Assembly (NCBI GenBank): GCA_016938155.1
Contig: JAFGVF010000410.1
Coordinates: 1 to 8,058, forward strand
Source of the DNA: Candidatus Cloacimonadota bacterium
GTDB taxonomy: Bacteria; Cloacimonadota; Cloacimonadia; Cloacimonadales; JAFGVF01
DNA: 8,058 nt
Direction of reading: 5' to 3'
The translations under genes and the position numbers were made by a program. Numbering within the stretch: position 1 is the stretch's first letter; each line of letters opens with the position of its first letter. The notes beneath the pieces are model-generated. The model did no database searches, was not told the origin of the DNA, and saw nothing but the letters and a program-made list of their open reading frames with translations. Positions 1 to 6,956 of the stretch are shown here, one piece after another.

Positions 1-338
1 ATGTACGGCAAACCCATGAGAAGATCTGTCTATTTCACCGGAATCAAGCCAATCATCCGCTTCCAGTCATGACTGTATTGTCTTTGTTTCAGCTGCGACC
101 ATCATACGCCTTTGACCATGATATCAGCAAAAGTAACATAACACTATCTCGTGATATTCATATAATATTCCCTTTATTCTAAAAAATATCTTGGCAAGAA
201 TTTCCAGTTATAATATATTGTCCATAGTTGAAGAGGATAAAAAAGAGTTTACGGGACTGAAAATGTAGAAGCAAGGTTAATTCCACCGTATGCTAAATGC
301 TTTATTTTATTAAAGATAAACGGTGAGATTAAAAAAGC

Positions 339-367
339 TTGACAACAGCTCCAAATTAGAAAATAAT
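339..367 (+). promoter_or_regulatory. Sigma70-type promoter upstream of gene 1
   Basis: TTGACA at 339-344 matches the -35 consensus perfectly. AATAAT at 362-367 matches the -10 in five of six positions, with the optimal 17-base spacer. The predicted start lies near 374, giving a leader of about 70 nt before the ATG at 446. This is the only well-spaced -35/-10 pair I found in the window. Whether this lineage's main sigma factor uses the classical consensus is assumed, not shown. Confidence 0.6.
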
Positions 368-386
368 ACGCTGTATATTTAGCGTA
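367..386. promoter_or_regulatory. Palindrome at promoter -10/start (possible operator)
   Basis: A 6-bp inverted repeat, TACGCT (367-372) and AGCGTA (381-386), is separated by 8 bases. It begins at the last base of the -10 box and covers the expected transcription start. Its position suits a repressor site, or a hairpin at the 5' end of the mRNA. The arms are short and could arise by chance in AT-rich DNA. Confidence 0.3.
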
Positions 387-407
387 AACTAATTAGGATT
401 AATAATA

Positions 408-449
408 ATGACAGAAAATTTAAGAAATACAAGGACGGATATCTTATGA
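408..449 (+). CDS. Possible 13-codon leader ORF overlapping gene 1 start
   Basis: An ATG at 408 opens a 13-residue frame (MTENLRNTRTDIL) that stops at TGA 447-449, overlapping the ATG of the next gene as ATGA. An AGGA at 395-398 sits 9 bases upstream, a usable ribosome-binding distance. If translated, it would couple translation into the secreted protein at 446. It could equally be a chance frame, since the downstream gene has its own AAGGA. The peptide shows no attenuator-like run of a single amino acid and no signal sequence. Confidence 0.25.
   Translation: MTENLRNTRTDIL
431..435 (+). promoter_or_regulatory. Ribosome binding site for gene 1
   Basis: AAGGA lies 10 bases before the ATG at 446. 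It supports that ATG as the start, as does the signal peptide that begins immediately after it. Confidence 0.5.
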
Positions 450-2518
450 AAAAGGGTAGATTTTTATTTGTTTTACTCCTTCTAATGGGAGGAATGCTTT
501 ATTCGCAATCAATTACAATGGATTATATTGGAATGCATGGAAGTGGTGGAACAGATGATTTCACTGCTAATCAAGGTGAAACAATTTATGTGCAGTTTCA
601 GTATGATACAAATTTAATTGAACAAGTTGAAAATGTGTACGCAACTACTTCCAATGTAGGTAAAGTATTTGTTTATTGGTATAATAATGATGACCCTGCG
701 AGTGGTAGCTACTTAAACGCATCTCTTGTTACTATTTCAAATTTCTCAGTATCAGGATCTGGTACAGGGACTGATGTCACTGCTTCTTTTAGATTCACTT
801 TACCTACACCGTCTAATGGCTCAACAGAAGGCTTCCAATTAATGTTTGGTGTATATGGTTTTGATTCTGATTGGATGGATTATTATTCAACCCGTCGTAC
901 TTCATATATTACATATTCATCTTATAATCCTCCATCAGGCTCAATTCCTACAGGTTGGCAAGGATACATCGATTATGAAGCTGTAACTACAACTTGTTCA
1001 ATTACTGGTGCAGAAGTGAATGTTGGAGCCCCTTTGAATGGTTATGATAATGGCGATTGGCAACCGATTGCTTATGCACGCTTTATTACGAATTATGGTA
1101 CAGCTACATTATCATCACTAACAATTGATTTGTCAGGAAATGCTTCATCTGGTGATTTTCAAACAGAGGGATTAGGCATTTTTTATAGTACTGATGCAAC
1201 ATTTACCGATGGTATTGATACACAGCTTGATGGTGGGCAGGACTTTGCTTCGTCTATTACTTTTAGTGGATTATCTCAAACATTTGGAACCTCCTATGGG
1301 TATGTATTTTTATGTGCAAAGCTAAGTAGTGATATTGCTGAAACTCAATATTTAAATATCAATATCGACAACAGTGATGTTTCTATGGATGTTAACAAAA
1401 GTTTTACTGGATTCACATTAAATAATAAGTATCTTAGACCTATGATTATAGGAGATTTTCAAAGTAACTACACTGTCACAGGCACTGATAGCCCTTATTA
1501 TAGACTTGATTTAAGAACCAATGCTGGCACTACAGGTATTACTTCGATGACTATTGGTCTATCCGGTACTGCTGTATCGGGAGATTTTGTTCCTAGTAGC
1601 TTTAAATTGTGGCATAGTACTTCTTCAACTTTCTCTGTAACAAGAGCAACTCAACTTGGAAATTCTACCAGTTATTCGTCCTCAATTCAATGGACGGGAT
1701 TTACACAAACAATTTCTTCCACAGAGAGTTATTTCTTCTTTACAGCATCGTTATCCGGTACTGCTGACCCATCACATATACTTTTGGGACAAGTTGATGA
1801 TTCTGGCATTATTGCTCAAGGTGAATACAATACAGATGGAAACAAAGTTACTGAAGTAGGTACTTGGCCCCTTGGCGAACATGAGGAAGGCTCAATCCTA
1901 CCTGTAGAGTTATCCTATTTCGGTGCAGTAGTAACAAGTCTTGATGATGTTGAGATAACATGGGTTACTGAAACTGAAACAGGTGTTAGCGGTTATTACA
2001 TACACAGATCAGGAACTTCTGATTTTGAAGATGCCGAGATGTTCAATGCCATGATTACTCCTCAGGATGCGGAACAGGTCAGCACTCAAAGAACATACAG
2101 ATTTACCGATGTGGAAGTATATAACAATGCGAGATATTGGTATTGGCTGGAATGCTTGGACATAGACGGAACAACTCATTTCTTCGGACCAGTATCAGTT
2201 ACTCTAGGCGATGGTGGAGATGATAATCCTGGAATAGTGACAAAAACACAATTGAACTCGATATATCCGAATCCCTTCAACCCTGATACCAGAGTATCCT
2301 TCAGTGTTGTTGGTCAGAGTAATGTAAAAATTTCGGTTTATGATGTTAGAGGCCGTCTCGTTAGAGAACTTACAAATAGAGTTTACAGTGAAGGTCCTCA
2401 TCATGAGCTGTGGAATGGCTTGGATGATAATGGCAAGTCAGTTGCCGGTGGTGTATATTTTATCAGAATGATTTCTGCAGATTACACAGCTGTTAAGAAA
2501 GCCTTACTATTGAAGTAA
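446..2518 (+). CDS. Secreted surface protein with duplicated beta module and C-terminal sorting domain, unknown function
   Basis: This 690-residue protein starts with a Sec signal peptide: MKKGR, a hydrophobic stretch at about 6-18, and likely cleavage near residue 20 (LYS|QS). Residues ~21-180 form an aromatic- and Ser/Thr/Gly-rich region I do not recognise. Residues ~184-470 hold two copies of a ~143-residue module; 222-297 and 365-440 align without gaps at about 29 of 76 identities. Similar modules ('STxxF..ATQLG', 'GLSQT') recur in large secreted FCB proteins. Residues ~485-586 form a fibronectin-like domain of the 'LPVELS...ITWVTETETGVSGYYIHR...FFGPVSV' type. Residues ~604-690 are a type IX-like/FlgD-like sorting module (YPNPFNPDTRVSF, VYDVRGRLVREL, WNGLDDNGKSVAGGVYFIR, ending ALLLK). 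I infer export and surface attachment or release. No catalytic motif is visible, so an adhesive or structural role is a guess. It has its own promoter and terminator. Confidence 0.85.
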   Translation: MKKGRFLFVLLLLMGGMLYSQSITMDYIGMHGSGGTDDFTANQGETIYVQFQYDTNLIEQVENVYATTSNVGKVFVYWYNNDDPASGSYLNASLVTISNFSVSGSGTGTDVTASFRFTLPTPSNGSTEGFQLMFGVYGFDSDWMDYYSTRRTSYITYSSYNPPSGSIPTGWQGYIDYEAVTTTCSITGAEVNVGAPLNGYDNGDWQPIAYARFITNYGTATLSSLTIDLSGNASSGDFQTEGLGIFYSTDATFTDGIDTQLDGGQDFASSITFSGLSQTFGTSYGYVFLCAKLSSDIAETQYLNINIDNSDVSMDVNKSFTGFTLNNKYLRPMIIGDFQSNYTVTGTDSPYYRLDLRTNAGTTGITSMTIGLSGTAVSGDFVPSSFKLWHSTSSTFSVTRATQLGNSTSYSSSIQWTGFTQTISSTESYFFFTASLSGTADPSHILLGQVDDSGIIAQGEYNTDGNKVTEVGTWPLGEHEEGSILPVELSYFGAVVTSLDDVEITWVTETETGVSGYYIHRSGTSDFEDAEMFNAMITPQDAEQVSTQRTYRFTDVEVYNNARYWYWLECLDIDGTTHFFGPVSVTLGDGGDDNPGIVTKTQLNSIYPNPFNPDTRVSFSVVGQSNVKISVYDVRGRLVRELTNRVYSEGPHHELWNGLDDNGKSVAGGVYFIRMISADYTAVKKALLLK
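1109..1336 (+). repeat. Internal protein repeat, copy A (gene 1)
   Basis: This encodes residues 222-297 of the secreted protein. It aligns with copy B at a constant offset of 143 residues without gaps. Shared anchors include LSG, SGDF, ST..TF, TQL, SSI and the A.LS near the end. Roughly 29 of 76 positions are identical. The similarity is clear only at protein level, so the duplication is old. Confidence 0.75.
1538..1765 (+). repeat. Internal protein repeat, copy B (gene 1)
   Basis: This encodes residues 365-440, the second copy of the beta-rich module. It shows the motif more typically (SFKLWHSTSSTF, then ATQLGNS, then FTQTISSTESYFFFTASLS). That form matches the repeats I remember from other secreted FCB proteins. 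The full module probably extends to about residue 470. Confidence 0.75.
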
Positions 2519-2538
2519 CAAGTCGTAAGTAAATATTT

Positions 2539-2574
2539 AAAGAAAACCGCACTTATGGTGCGGTTTTCTTTTTT
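2539..2574 (+). terminator. Intrinsic terminator after gene 1
   Basis: A perfect 12-bp stem (AGAAAACCGCAC at 2541-2552 with GTGCGGTTTTCT at 2558-2569) closes a 5-base loop, and two more A-T pairs extend it to 2539/2571. It runs directly into a T tract ending at 2574. It lies 20 bases past the stop of the secreted protein. The A-run on the left arm means it could also stop transcription on the minus strand, but no minus-strand gene is visible here. It marks gene 1 and the downstream operon as separate transcription units. Confidence 0.9.
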
Positions 2575-2666
2575 CCTATCACATACTCAATAAAGCTGTA
2601 TGTCTGATAGTTTCTTGTTGACTGGAATGAGCTTTGCATTAGCTTGAATTAGTTAATAAATATAGT

Positions 2667-2671
2667 GAGGA
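2667..2671 (+). promoter_or_regulatory. Ribosome binding site for gene 2
   Basis: GAGGA ends 4 bases before the ATG at 2676, a rather tight but workable spacing. An ATG at 2671 in another frame stops after three codons, so 2676 is the better start. It leads directly into a signal peptide. Confidence 0.5.
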
Positions 2672-2675
2672 TGGA

Positions 2676-4820
2676 ATGTTGAAAAGAATAGTTATACTTT
2701 TTGTGGCAATGACAGTCACTTATCTTTATGCCCAACCTGCAGGTTATTATGATAGTGTTGCCGGACTGACTGGTGACGCCTTAAAAAATGGACTGCATAC
2801 TTTGATTTCTACCAATACAAATACAGATTATGATGGTGCTAAAGAAGAAATGTTTGGTTATATTGATAATCACAGCAACTTAGTTCGTTGTGTTTATACT
2901 GGACAAGACTATAGCGTGCCTCAAGGTACAATGCCTAACCAAACATATCTGAATTGTGAACATACATTTGCACAGAGTTGGTTTGGTGACAGCGAGGTAT
3001 CTACTAAAAGGGCAGATATCAATCACCTTTTCCCTTCCAACAGCAATGTTAACTCTTCTCGTGGAAACCTACCCTTTGATGTTGTAGTGAATGTGGGAAA
3101 CACATTTACTTATGACAACGGGTATGTGAGTAAGAGGGGTTCCAATATTAATGGGTTAACTTGCTTCGAACCGGCTGATCAACATAAGGGTAATTTAGCC
3201 AGAGCACTTCTCTATTTCAATGTTCGCTATAATATGACTCTTACTCAAGGTGGAATCAATATGTTGGAAACTCTTCTTCAATGGAATGTTTCTGACCCTG
3301 TAGATACTCTTGAGCAACAAAGGAATGACGGAATATGGGAATTCCAGAACAATCGAAATCCTTTTATAGACCATCCGGAGTATGTTGATTATATCTGGGG
3401 GACTGCTACTAATAATACAGTTATTCAGTATATGTCAAATTCCATCACAATACCGGAAAATTATAGTTCCATCAACATCAGCTTATCAATTATAAATCCA
3501 TCTGACCAAGCAACAACAGTGGAAGTATTTCTCCAGAATGGACAACCTGCCGATGTTGCGGGATTTGATGCTCAGACTGTAACTTTTCCTGCCAATTCCA
3601 GTACATCGCAACAGATTACGATAAGCATCACAGATGACACAATTGTTGAAGGAACAGAGACCTGTGTCTTTGGTTTAAGAAATCTAACTGGTAGTAACAA
3701 TCCAATTGTTGGACCCACCTCGGTATTTGCTTTAACTATTCTTGATAATGACATACCGATTCCTGTGGCTTTAGATGCAGATAATATAAGTGCATCTGGT
3801 TTTACGGCTAATTGGACTGTTTCTGAAGCTGTGGAGTCATTTTCCTTTGAGCTTGCTACGGATAGTGCTTTCAACAACTTTGTAAACGGATACGACAATC
3901 TTATAGTCACGAATGATATGCTTACAATAACCGGTTTATACCCTCAGCAAATATATTATTATCGTTTAAGAGCTTTTCATAATAACACTTATGGTGATTA
4001 TTCCAATACAGTATCGGTCACAACCGCTCAAGGTTCGATTGAGTTTGCAACTGAGCTTTTCATCTCAGAATATATCGAAGGTAGCAGTTATAACAAAGCT
4101 ATTGAGATTTATAATGGAACGGGTGTTCCTGTAGATTTATCTCAATATTCTTTGGAAAAAGATACAAATGCCAATGATGATTTCAGCAATATTGTTACTC
4201 TTATTGGCACGCTGCAACATAATGATGTGTACATTATATACAACTCGCAGGCAAGTGAAAATATCACATCCATTGGAGATTTAAGCAATAACAGTGTTAT
4301 TAACTTCAATGGAAATGATCAGGTTAGATTAGTTAAAAACGGGGTTGAGTTAGACCGAATAGGTTATGCTGAGGATGTGAACTTTGCCCAGAACGTTACG
4401 CTTGTGCGTAAGATATTTGTCGATACTCCTCATGCAGGTCCGACAGACCCTCAAAACAATGGGGAATGGGATGTTTACCCATCGGATACTTTCGACTATT
4501 TGGGATTCCATGATTTCGTAGGGGTGGTAAATGAAGAGAACGCTATCCCTTCAATAAATTCTATTACACTATCCTCTTTTCCGAATCCATTCGCTGAGAA
4601 AGCCAATATCAGGTTGAAATTGAGCGAGAATAGAAACATGACCCTAAATGTCTATAATCTTAGAGGACAGTTAGTTTCTATGATTCATTCCGGAGTTCTT
4701 AGCAAGGGAGAGCACAGCTTTGAATGGAAAACAACGGGTGACCTTCCATCAGGAATCTACTTTATTAGAGCAAATTCCGGCAAAGTAACCATTACTAATA
4801 AGACAGTTCTGGTGAAATAG
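2676..4820 (+). CDS. Secreted endonuclease I with Calx-beta, FN3, lamin-tail and sorting domains
   Basis: A 714-residue exported nuclease. The signal peptide spans residues 1-19, with cleavage after YLYA. Residues ~24-241 are an endonuclease I (EndA/Vvn-type, beta-beta-alpha metal) domain. NCEHTFAQSWF holds E95-H96, the expected metal ligand and general base by analogy with the Vibrio enzyme. ADINHLFPSNSNVNSSRGN at 113-131 holds N131, the likely second metal ligand. The conserved helix KGNLARALLYF follows at 171-181. Residues ~244-359 are a Calx-beta-like domain (ITIPENYSS, DDTIVEGTETCVF, LTILDND). Residues ~361-450 look like fibronectin type III. Residues ~457-590 are a lamin-tail domain (LFISEYIEGSSYNKAIEIYN). 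Residues ~625-714 are a type IX-like sorting domain (FPNPF, LNVYNLRGQLV, PSGIYFIR). Simple EndA proteins are roughly a third this size, so most of the chain is accessory. The family cuts DNA and RNA nonspecifically; extracellular nucleic acid degradation for nutrition or biofilm turnover is inferred. It heads an operon. I found no convincing promoter in the 157-base gap upstream. Confidence 0.9.
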   Translation: MLKRIVILFVAMTVTYLYAQPAGYYDSVAGLTGDALKNGLHTLISTNTNTDYDGAKEEMFGYIDNHSNLVRCVYTGQDYSVPQGTMPNQTYLNCEHTFAQSWFGDSEVSTKRADINHLFPSNSNVNSSRGNLPFDVVVNVGNTFTYDNGYVSKRGSNINGLTCFEPADQHKGNLARALLYFNVRYNMTLTQGGINMLETLLQWNVSDPVDTLEQQRNDGIWEFQNNRNPFIDHPEYVDYIWGTATNNTVIQYMSNSITIPENYSSINISLSIINPSDQATTVEVFLQNGQPADVAGFDAQTVTFPANSSTSQQITISITDDTIVEGTETCVFGLRNLTGSNNPIVGPTSVFALTILDNDIPIPVALDADNISASGFTANWTVSEAVESFSFELATDSAFNNFVNGYDNLIVTNDMLTITGLYPQQIYYYRLRAFHNNTYGDYSNTVSVTTAQGSIEFATELFISEYIEGSSYNKAIEIYNGTGVPVDLSQYSLEKDTNANDDFSNIVTLIGTLQHNDVYIIYNSQASENITSIGDLSNNSVINFNGNDQVRLVKNGVELDRIGYAEDVNFAQNVTLVRKIFVDTPHAGPTDPQNNGEWDVYPSDTFDYLGFHDFVGVVNEENAIPSINSITLSSFPNPFAEKANIRLKLSENRNMTLNVYNLRGQLVSMIHSGVLSKGEHSFEWKTTGDLPSGIYFIRANSGKVTITNKTVLVK
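3405..3752 (+). other. Calx-beta-like domain inside the nuclease
   Basis: This encodes residues ~244-359. The 'SITIPENYSSINISLSI' opening, the central VEVFLQNGQPADV, DDTIVEGTET and the closing LDND follow the Calx-beta pattern, in which acidic loops bind Ca2+. The position just after the catalytic domain suggests a calcium-stabilised stalk or an adhesion role. Boundaries were set by eye. Confidence 0.65.
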
Positions 4821-6956
4821 ATGAAAAAAGTCGTCGTTTTCCTAACTCTGATAGCAATCATCAGCACTGTTATGGCAGAGATAAAAGATATTGCTTTTTA
4901 CAGTAAGTCGTTTTCTCCACCTATTGCTAAAAGGTCTGATTATTTCTTCAAACTCAATGGTCATACAATTCGAGACCCTTATCATTGGCTAAAGGACAAA
5001 ACCAGAACGAATCAAGAGATTATTTCCTATATTGAAGATGAGAATGTTTATACAGGGAAAATGATGGAACATACTCAGAAAATGCAAAGGAACCTCTATA
5101 AAGAGATGATTGCAAGACTTCAAGAGAATGATATGACACTCCCCGTGAAAAGAGATATTTATTATTACTATTTCCGTGATGTAAAGGGTAAAGAGTATTC
5201 GATTTATTGCCGGAAAAAAGACTCAATAGATAGTCCGGAAGAGATAATTCTTGATGTAAACGAGTTAGCTGAGAACAACCCGTATTTCTCGGTTGATATG
5301 ATGGAAATGAGTCCAAATCATCAGTATCTTGCCTATTCTGTCGATAAAACAGGGGCAGAGATATATACTCTTTACATTAAAGATTTGAGAACCGGAAATC
5401 TTCTTCCCGACTCCATATATGCAGTCTCTTCAATTGAATGGGTAAACGACAACAAAAACATCTACTATACAACTGATAATCTCGATTTGAATTATACAGA
5501 TAAGCTTTACCGCCATACTCTGGGCGATGACCAAAGTTCAGACGAATTAATCATGCATGAAAAAGACGGAAGATATTATGTTTGGATTTATAAAACGAAG
5601 GATAAGAAGTTTTTTATAGCAGGCAGCAGCAGCAAAACTACTGATGAGATATCCTTCTCGAATGCTGATGATGCTCGAAGTTCCTTTCAGTTGATTAGAC
5701 AAAGAACTCCCGATATTAGGTATTCTATATCACATCGAGGGGACAATTTTTATATTTTGACAAATGATAATGCTCCTAATTATAGGATAGTGGAAGCACC
5801 TGTCAGCAATCCAGGTTATGAAAACTGGAAAGATTATATACCGACCTCATCCAAAAATTACATCAGCAGTTTCGAGATGTTTGAGGATTACATGATTGTT
5901 CATGAGATTAAGAACGGTCAGCTGAGAATGCATGTTTATAACAATACAAACAATAAAGACTATTATATTGAGTTTGATGATCCGACTTATAGCTATTCTA
6001 CCCATGGGAATGTCAATTTTGATTCCAATATTCTTCGCTATAGTTATGAGTCATTCACAACTCCTGAAATAGTGTATGAATACAATCTTGACACTAAACA
6101 GCAGGTTATCAAAAAACAACGGTTAATCCCATCGGGCTATCATCCTGAACAGTATAAATCAGAGAGAATCTTTGCCATAGCAGAGGACGGGACATCCATC
6201 CCCATCTCATTGGTATATAAGAAGAATAAATTTAAGCAAGATGGCTCAAATCCTCTTCTCTTAGAGGGGTACGGTTCTTATGGTGATAACAATTCTCCCT
6301 ATTTCTCTTCCAGCAGGCTTACTCTCTTAGACCGAGGTTTTGTGTATGCCGTTGCCCATATCAGGGGTGGTGGAGAGAATGGGGACAGCTGGTATGAACA
6401 AGGTAAAATGCTGAAAAAGAAAACAACTTTTACTGACTTTATTGCCTGTGCCGAAGAGCTGATTGAAAGTAATTTTACATCCTCAGAGAAGTTGATAATC
6501 CAGGGTGGAAGTGCCGGTGGACTTCTTATAGGAGCAGTTTTGAATCAACGCCCCGATATTTGCAAAGCAGCAATAGCCGATGTTCCTTTCGTGGATATCG
6601 TTAATACGATGCTTGATACCACTCTCGTAGCTACTGTCTCAGAGTATGAAGAATGGGGTAATCCTGCTGACCCAGCGTATTTTGATTATATCTATTCATA
6701 CTGTCCTTATACGAATGTTCGGGTACAGTCATATCCAAACATTCTTGCCATTGCAGGATTTTACGACCCGAGAGTGAATTATTGGGAGCCTGCTAAATGG
6801 GTTTCCAAACTCCGTTACTGCAAAACAGATAACAATGTGATACTCCTTCGTACAAATATGTCCGGTCATCAAGGTGCTTCAGGAAGATACAAATACTTCG
6901 AGGAACTGGCATTTGAGTATGCATTCATGTTTGACATTCTTGGAATCACTAAATGA
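4821..6956 (+). CDS. Exported oligopeptidase B-type S9A serine peptidase
   Basis: A 711-residue prolyl-oligopeptidase-clan enzyme closest to oligopeptidase B (PtrB), which hydrolyses short peptides after Arg or Lys. A Sec signal peptide covers residues 1-19 (VMA|EI) with no lipobox Cys. The N-terminal beta-propeller opens with the family's DPYHWLKD and SYIEDEN. The C-terminal alpha/beta hydrolase has S564 in GGSAGG, D649 in DPRVNYWEPAKW and H683 in SGHQGASGR, with the spacing expected from the E. coli enzyme (S532, D617, H652). E608 and E610 in EYEEWGNP match the Glu pair reported to set basic P1 specificity. Length equals the family's ~690 plus the signal. Classical PtrB is cytosolic; here I infer the periplasm, as no sorting domain follows. 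The ATG abuts the nuclease stop codon (TAGATG) with only a weak GGTGA upstream, implying translational coupling. The ptrB symbol is withheld because the protein is exported. Confidence 0.9.
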   Translation: MKKVVVFLTLIAIISTVMAEIKDIAFYSKSFSPPIAKRSDYFFKLNGHTIRDPYHWLKDKTRTNQEIISYIEDENVYTGKMMEHTQKMQRNLYKEMIARLQENDMTLPVKRDIYYYYFRDVKGKEYSIYCRKKDSIDSPEEIILDVNELAENNPYFSVDMMEMSPNHQYLAYSVDKTGAEIYTLYIKDLRTGNLLPDSIYAVSSIEWVNDNKNIYYTTDNLDLNYTDKLYRHTLGDDQSSDELIMHEKDGRYYVWIYKTKDKKFFIAGSSSKTTDEISFSNADDARSSFQLIRQRTPDIRYSISHRGDNFYILTNDNAPNYRIVEAPVSNPGYENWKDYIPTSSKNYISSFEMFEDYMIVHEIKNGQLRMHVYNNTNNKDYYIEFDDPTYSYSTHGNVNFDSNILRYSYESFTTPEIVYEYNLDTKQQVIKKQRLIPSGYHPEQYKSERIFAIAEDGTSIPISLVYKKNKFKQDGSNPLLLEGYGSYGDNNSPYFSSSRLTLLDRGFVYAVAHIRGGGENGDSWYEQGKMLKKKTTFTDFIACAEELIESNFTSSEKLIIQGGSAGGLLIGAVLNQRPDICKAAIADVPFVDIVNTMLDTTLVATVSEYEEWGNPADPAYFDYIYSYCPYTNVRVQSYPNILAIAGFYDPRVNYWEPAKWVSKLRYCKTDNNVILLRTNMSGHQGASGRYKYFEELAFEYAFMFDILGITK

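Larger units (their letters stand above)
1..445. other. Gene-free 5' region with compositional break and promoter
   Basis: No gene is supported here. The first ~120 bases are about 46% G+C by hand count (55 of 120), while 121-420 falls to about 28% (83 of 300). A forward frame is open from the left edge to a TAA at 180-182, but its translation has no recognisable motif. The reverse strand has only short frames broken by stops. The GC-rich part could be the end of an upstream gene, a decayed gene or a repeat; I cannot tell. From about 330 onwards the region is the promoter and leader of the gene starting at 446. Confidence 0.6.

Noticed and set aside
3..182. Forward frame open from the left edge to TAA, 59 codons
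   Set aside because: The translation shows no motif and crosses the composition break at about 120. It might be the end of an upstream gene, but nothing supports that.
209..214. Perfect TATAAT as a second promoter
   Set aside because: No -35 at a suitable distance: TTGGCA at 191-196 is only 12 bases away. No gene directly follows.
155..268. 37-codon forward frame ending ...EEDKKEFTGLKM
   Set aside because: It has no ATG near its beginning, no ribosome site and no recognisable content, and it lies in AT-rich DNA where chance frames are common.
284..325. Nested inverted repeats CACCGT/ACGGTG and CTTTA/TAAAG as a terminator or riboswitch
   Set aside because: Stems are only 6 and 5 bp with mismatched interior, and no T tract or known riboswitch core follows.
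2618..2666. Promoter for the nuclease operon (TTGACT at 2618, TATAGT at 2661)
   Set aside because: The two boxes are 37 bases apart, and neither has a good partner at 16-18 bases. A promoter is expected in this gap but cannot be placed.
3572..3910. 112-codon minus-strand frame within the nuclease gene
   Set aside because: It lies entirely antisense to well-supported Calx-beta and FN3 coding sequence and has no recognisable motifs.
5020..5316. 98-codon minus-strand frame within the peptidase gene
   Set aside because: It is antisense to the conserved beta-propeller start of the peptidase, and its low-complexity translation is typical of a shadow frame.
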